A DNA stretch of 17,748 bases from NCBI GenBank assembly GCA_023387715.1, contig JAEWHQ010000215.1:1-17748 (forward strand), written 5' to 3'. A program made the translations under genes and the position numbers. Below, piece after piece: positions 14,744 through 17,748 of the stretch. How positions within the stretch are numbered: position 1 is the stretch's first letter; every line of letters starts with the position of its first letter. Source of the DNA: Pseudomonadota bacterium. Its GTDB lineage: Bacteria; Pseudomonadota; Alphaproteobacteria; Rhizobiales; Rhizobiaceae. The notes under the pieces were generated by a model. It saw only the letters and a list, made by a program, of their open reading frames with translations. It did no database searches and was not told the DNA's origin.

Positions 14744-16047
14744 AGGGCTTTGTGATAGCCGCACCATGTTCGGGCTCTGGTAAAACAACCGTAACTTTAG
14801 GGCTTTTGCGTGTACTGAAAGATCGCGGCTTGCCATTGGCTCCGGCCAAGATCGGCCCTGATTATATTGATCCGGCTTTTCATGCCGCAGCCAGTGGCGC
14901 AAGATGTTTCAACCTTGATCCTTGGGGCATGCGCAGTGAGCTGATCAGCGCTTTGGCAGGCCGCATGACCGAAGGCGGCAAATTACTGATCGCTGAAGGT
15001 ATGATGGGGCTTTATGACGGCGCAATTGACGGCACCGGTTCTGCCGCCGATTTGGCCGAACTGCTGGGTCTGCCGGTTATTCTCGTTGTGGATTGCGCCC
15101 GTCAGTCGCATTCAGTCGCGGCTTTGGTGCAAGGTTTTGCCAATTTCCGCCCCGACATTATGGTTGGCGGTGTGATTTTGAACCGTGTTGGCACATCACG
15201 GCATGAAAAAATGCTGCGCGAGGCTTTGAGCCCGTTGGGTATTCCGGTTGTTGGTGCAATTCCGCGCATTGATAGTCTGACTCTGCCGGAGCGTCATCTA
15301 GGCCTTGTACAGGCCAATGAACATGGCGATCTGGATGCGTTTATTGATAATGCGGCATCCGTGATGCGGGATCGTCTGGACTTTGTGCAGCTGGAACGCA
15401 TTTGGAAAAGTGTGCGCCTGCATGGCACAATGGCCAACGTTTCGCGTCTGCCGCCATTGGGTCAACGCATTGCTGTGGCGCGTGATGATGCGTTTGCTTT
15501 TGCCTATACGCATCTGATTGATGGCTGGGTGCGTCGTGGTGCCGAAGTTACATTCTTTTCGCCATTGAAAGACGAAGCGCCGGCAAAGGATTGCGATGCG
15601 GTTTATTTGCCGGGTGGCTATCCGGAATTATTTGCTGAAGCTTTAAGTAATGCGTCACATTTCAGACAGGAAATGCATCGTTTGGCGGCAGAAAATGTGC
15701 CGATTTATGGTGAATGCGGCGGCTATATGATGCTGGGTGAAACACTGGAAGATGCAAGTGGCAAAAAGCATAAAATGCTTGGTCTCTTGCCGCTGGAAAC
15801 CAGCTTTGCCAAGCCTCGCCTCAACTTAGGCTATCGTAAACTGCAACCATTGACCGGTGCGCCATGGCATACAGAGTTACGCGGCCATCAGTTCCATTAT
15901 GCCAATATTGTGCGTGAAAGCGGTGCAGAGCCTTTGTTCCATGTCAGTGATGCGATTGATGAAGATTTAGGTACAGCCGGTTTGCGACTTGGTTCTGTTT
16001 CCGGTTCTTTGATGCATGTGATTGATCTGGTCGGAGATGATCAGTGA
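14740..16047 (+). CDS. cobB: Hydrogenobyrinic acid a,c-diamide synthase (cobyrinate a,c-diamide synthase)
   Basis: ATP- and glutamine-dependent amidation of side chains a and c, in this route on hydrogenobyrinic acid before cobalt insertion. The 435 residues match CobB/CbiA. The ATPase domain begins IAAPCSGSGKTTVTLGLLR (P-loop at about 8-17), with KIGPDYIDPAFH and EGMMGLYDG further on. The glutamine amidotransferase domain has YLPGGYPELFA, the nucleophile Cys326 in GECGGYMMLG, and the late His426 in GSLMHVID. The ATG at 14740 overlaps the cobA stop (ATGA), with AGGGAG just upstream inside cobA. Its own stop overlaps the GTG of cobC. Because the chelatase here is CobN, the HBA diamide role is favoured over the cobyrinate role of CbiA. 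Confidence 0.96.
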   Translation: MKGFVIAAPCSGSGKTTVTLGLLRVLKDRGLPLAPAKIGPDYIDPAFHAAASGARCFNLDPWGMRSELISALAGRMTEGGKLLIAEGMMGLYDGAIDGTGSAADLAELLGLPVILVVDCARQSHSVAALVQGFANFRPDIMVGGVILNRVGTSRHEKMLREALSPLGIPVVGAIPRIDSLTLPERHLGLVQANEHGDLDAFIDNAASVMRDRLDFVQLERIWKSVRLHGTMANVSRLPPLGQRIAVARDDAFAFAYTHLIDGWVRRGAEVTFFSPLKDEAPAKDCDAVYLPGGYPELFAEALSNASHFRQEMHRLAAENVPIYGECGGYMMLGETLEDASGKKHKMLGLLPLETSFAKPRLNLGYRKLQPLTGAPWHTELRGHQFHYANIVRESGAEPLFHVSDAIDEDLGTAGLRLGSVSGSLMHVIDLVGDDQ

Positions 16048-17069
16048 CCACAGTGGCGACAAGCCGTGAGCCGGAAAAAGTGTTTCATGGCGGCGGCATT
16101 GATGCAGCAATCGCTCATTTTGGCGGTGAGTTTTCCGGTTGGCTTGATCTGTCAACCGGCATCAATCCGGAAAGCTTCGTGCTGCCGGAATTGCCGTTGA
16201 ACCTATGGCATCGTTTGCCCGATGATTATGTGCTGCAAGCGGCTTTAAATGCAGCGCGCGGCTTTTATGGTGCTGACGGGCAAGCACCACTGGTGGCGGC
16301 TCCCGGTACACAGGCGCTTATCCAGATTATGCCGCTCTTGGCCGATACCGGCGATATGGCGATTTTAACGCCAACCTATCAGGAATATGCGGCAAGTTTT
16401 CAGCGTTCCGGTTGGAATGTCCATTCTTGTACCGCCATTGAAGATATTCCGGCACATGTTTCGGTTGTTGTGGTGGTTAATCCGAATAATCCGGATGGCC
16501 GTTATATTCCGGCAAAACAATTATTGAACCTTGCAGGTGAACTTGGCCGTCAGGGCGGTTTTTTGATTGTCGATGAGGCCTTTGCCGATGTGCATGAAGG
16601 GGCGTCATTGGTGCCGCATGCTATGCATGAGCCGTTGATTGTGCTGAAATCTTTCGGCAAGTTTTTTGGGCTTGCCGGTGTGCGTTTGGGCTTTGCATTT
16701 TCCAATCCGTCTATTGTGGAAAAGATTGCTGCGCGTTTGGGGCCTTGGGCTGTTTCAGGCCCTGCATTGGCAATTGCGCAGGCCGCGTTCAGCCATGACG
16801 GTTTGGAAAATTTCCGCCGTCGTATTGATGAGCGGCGCGAGGGTTTGTCGGCGGTTTTTGCGCGTCACAAGTTGGAAGAAATCGGCGGCACAGCTTTGTT
16901 CTCGCTGGTGCAAGCTGAAGAAGCCTATGCGCTATGGCAGCATTTGGCTGAGCAGCATATTTGGGTGCGCAAGTTTGATTATGCGCCCAATTGGTTGCGG
17001 GTGGGGCTTGCCAAAGACCAGTCTGATTTAAAACGTCTGGAAGATGCTCTTTCGACATTTAAAGCTTGA
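16044..17069 (+). CDS. cobC: Threonine-phosphate decarboxylase (PLP-dependent) CobC
   Basis: A fold-type I, pyridoxal-phosphate enzyme that decarboxylates L-threonine O-3-phosphate to (R)-1-amino-2-propanol phosphate, the linker of the nucleotide loop. At 341 residues it is normal for CobC/CobD-Salmonella. HGGGIDAAI and LDLSTGINP open it, as in the family; APGTQALIQ, VNPNNPDGR, DEAFADV and SFGKFFGLAGVRLG follow, with Lys206 as the cofactor-binding lysine. It begins with GTG at 16044, overlapping the cobB stop as GTGA, with GGAG seven bases upstream. cobD, which attaches this product, follows after 30 bases. Confidence 0.96.
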   Translation: MTTVATSREPEKVFHGGGIDAAIAHFGGEFSGWLDLSTGINPESFVLPELPLNLWHRLPDDYVLQAALNAARGFYGADGQAPLVAAPGTQALIQIMPLLADTGDMAILTPTYQEYAASFQRSGWNVHSCTAIEDIPAHVSVVVVVNPNNPDGRYIPAKQLLNLAGELGRQGGFLIVDEAFADVHEGASLVPHAMHEPLIVLKSFGKFFGLAGVRLGFAFSNPSIVEKIAARLGPWAVSGPALAIAQAAFSHDGLENFRRRIDERREGLSAVFARHKLEEIGGTALFSLVQAEEAYALWQHLAEQHIWVRKFDYAPNWLRVGLAKDQSDLKRLEDALSTFKA

Positions 17070-17099
17070 GGATTTGATTCAAGGTTTAAGGCTAAGCTT

Positions 17100-17748
17100 A
17101 TGGAAATAAAGCTGATTATTTTATTTTTTGCGGTTTTCTTAGACCGTATAATCGGCGATCCGGCTTGGATGTGGGCGCGTGTTCCGCATCCTGTCATGCT
17201 GTTTGGTAAGCTGATCAGCTTTTTTGAAAAGCGCCTTAATCATAAGGGCATGTCACCTCAAAGTTTACGTCTGCGCGGCACATTTTCTTTTATTTTTCTG
17301 ATGCTGCTGGTGGGCGCTCTGGCCTTTGGCGTACAGTTATTTTTGCGTGAAATTGGTCTTACAGGGGCTGTTGTCGAAGCCTTGATTGTCATGGTTTTTC
17401 TGGCGCAAAAAAGTCTGGCGGATCACGTGCAGGCCGTGGCAACAGGACTTCGTGAAGGTGGCTTGGCGCAAGGACGCTACGCGGTTTCAATGATTGTCGG
17501 GCGTGATCCGGAAGGCTTGGATGAAGGCGGAGTATCGCGTGCAGCCATTGAAAGTCTGGCGGAAAATGCCTCTGACGGCGTTGTCGCACCGGTCTTTTGG
17601 TATCTGGTCTTCGGCTTACCTGGTTTGCTGGTTTATAAGCTTGTGAATACAGCCGATTCCATGATCGGCCATATGAATGAACGCTATCTTTATTATGGTT
17701 GGTTTGCGGCCAGATTTGATGATCTGGTCAATCTTATCCCTGCACGGC
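17100..17748 (+). CDS. cobD: Adenosylcobinamide-phosphate synthase, 3' end cut by window
   Basis: An integral membrane enzyme (CobD; CbiB in Salmonella) that joins adenosylcobyric acid to aminopropanol or its phosphate. The frame is open from the ATG at 17100 to the last base of the window (216 full codons); the family is about 310-330 residues, so roughly the last third is missing. LDRIIGDP ... VPHPVMLFGK at the start, VGRDPEGLDEGGVSRAAIES, LAENASDGVVAPVFWY, NTADSMIGHMNERY and FDDLVNLIPAR all match. Hydrophobic segments are seen at about residues 3-17, 62-82, 90-105 and 180-200. TAAGG ends eight bases before the ATG, so the start is sound. It is the fourth gene of the cobA operon. Confidence 0.95.
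   Translation, partial: MEIKLIILFFAVFLDRIIGDPAWMWARVPHPVMLFGKLISFFEKRLNHKGMSPQSLRLRGTFSFIFLMLLVGALAFGVQLFLREIGLTGAVVEALIVMVFLAQKSLADHVQAVATGLREGGLAQGRYAVSMIVGRDPEGLDEGGVSRAAIESLAENASDGVVAPVFWYLVFGLPGLLVYKLVNTADSMIGHMNERYLYYGWFAARFDDLVNLIPAR

Noticed and set aside
1..17748. Insertion sequences, CRISPR arrays, tRNA or rRNA genes
   Set aside because: No transposase-like protein, no spaced direct repeats and no tRNA/rRNA signature were found; the window is nearly filled by cobalamin genes.

Overview
The window is one continuous cobalamin (vitamin B12) biosynthesis locus from an alphaproteobacterium, most likely of the order Hyphomicrobiales (Rhizobiales; Brucella/Bartonella/Ochrobactrum side). 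This rests on the cobaltochelatase-type (aerobic-style) gene set CobN-CobW-CobO-CobE-CobK-CobM, the CbtB/CbtA pair under an adenosylcobalamin riboswitch, and the protein sequences themselves. G+C is roughly 50% by eye, lower than most free-living rhizobia; this hints at a host-associated lineage but proves nothing. No mobile element, tRNA, rRNA or CRISPR array was seen.

Layout. (1) 121-1587 cobQ, standing alone in front of the riboswitch. (2) 1588-8965: a candidate promoter, a well-conserved cobalamin riboswitch (about 1655-1872), then a tight operon cbtB-cbtA-cobP-cobW-cobN-cobO, closed by a strong hairpin terminator (8929-8965). (3) 8979-10189: two transporter genes facing each other, a half-size EamA protein and a YfcA-like TSUP protein. 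(4) 10339-11933: a TerB-like gene overlapping cobE, then cobM. (5) 11894-13760, minus strand: cbiD and cobK, overlapping each other, with cobK running tail-to-tail into cobM. (6) 13874-17748: divergent operon cobA-cobB-cobC-cobD with 4-base start/stop overlaps for cobA/B and cobB/C; cobD is cut by the window end.

How the genes fit together. CobA makes precorrin-2 from uroporphyrinogen III. CobM, CbiD and CobK act in ring methylation and reduction, with CobE as a poorly understood helper. CobB amidates carboxylates a and c. CbtB/CbtA probably import cobalt, and CobW probably carries it to CobN, which inserts it. CobO adenosylates, CobQ adds four amides, CobC and CobD make and attach the aminopropanol arm, and CobP activates the product as GDP-cobinamide. 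CobI, CobG (or CobZ), CobJ, CobH and CobL, the chelatase partners CobS/CobT, and the nucleotide-loop genes (CobU, CobV) are not in the window and must be elsewhere if the pathway is complete.

No wholly new system is evident. The points most worth a second look are the TerB-like gene overlapping cobE, CbiD in a CobN-type pathway without CobF, the non-cobalamin genes lying between cobO and cobE, and the 40-bp convergent overlap of cobM and cobK.
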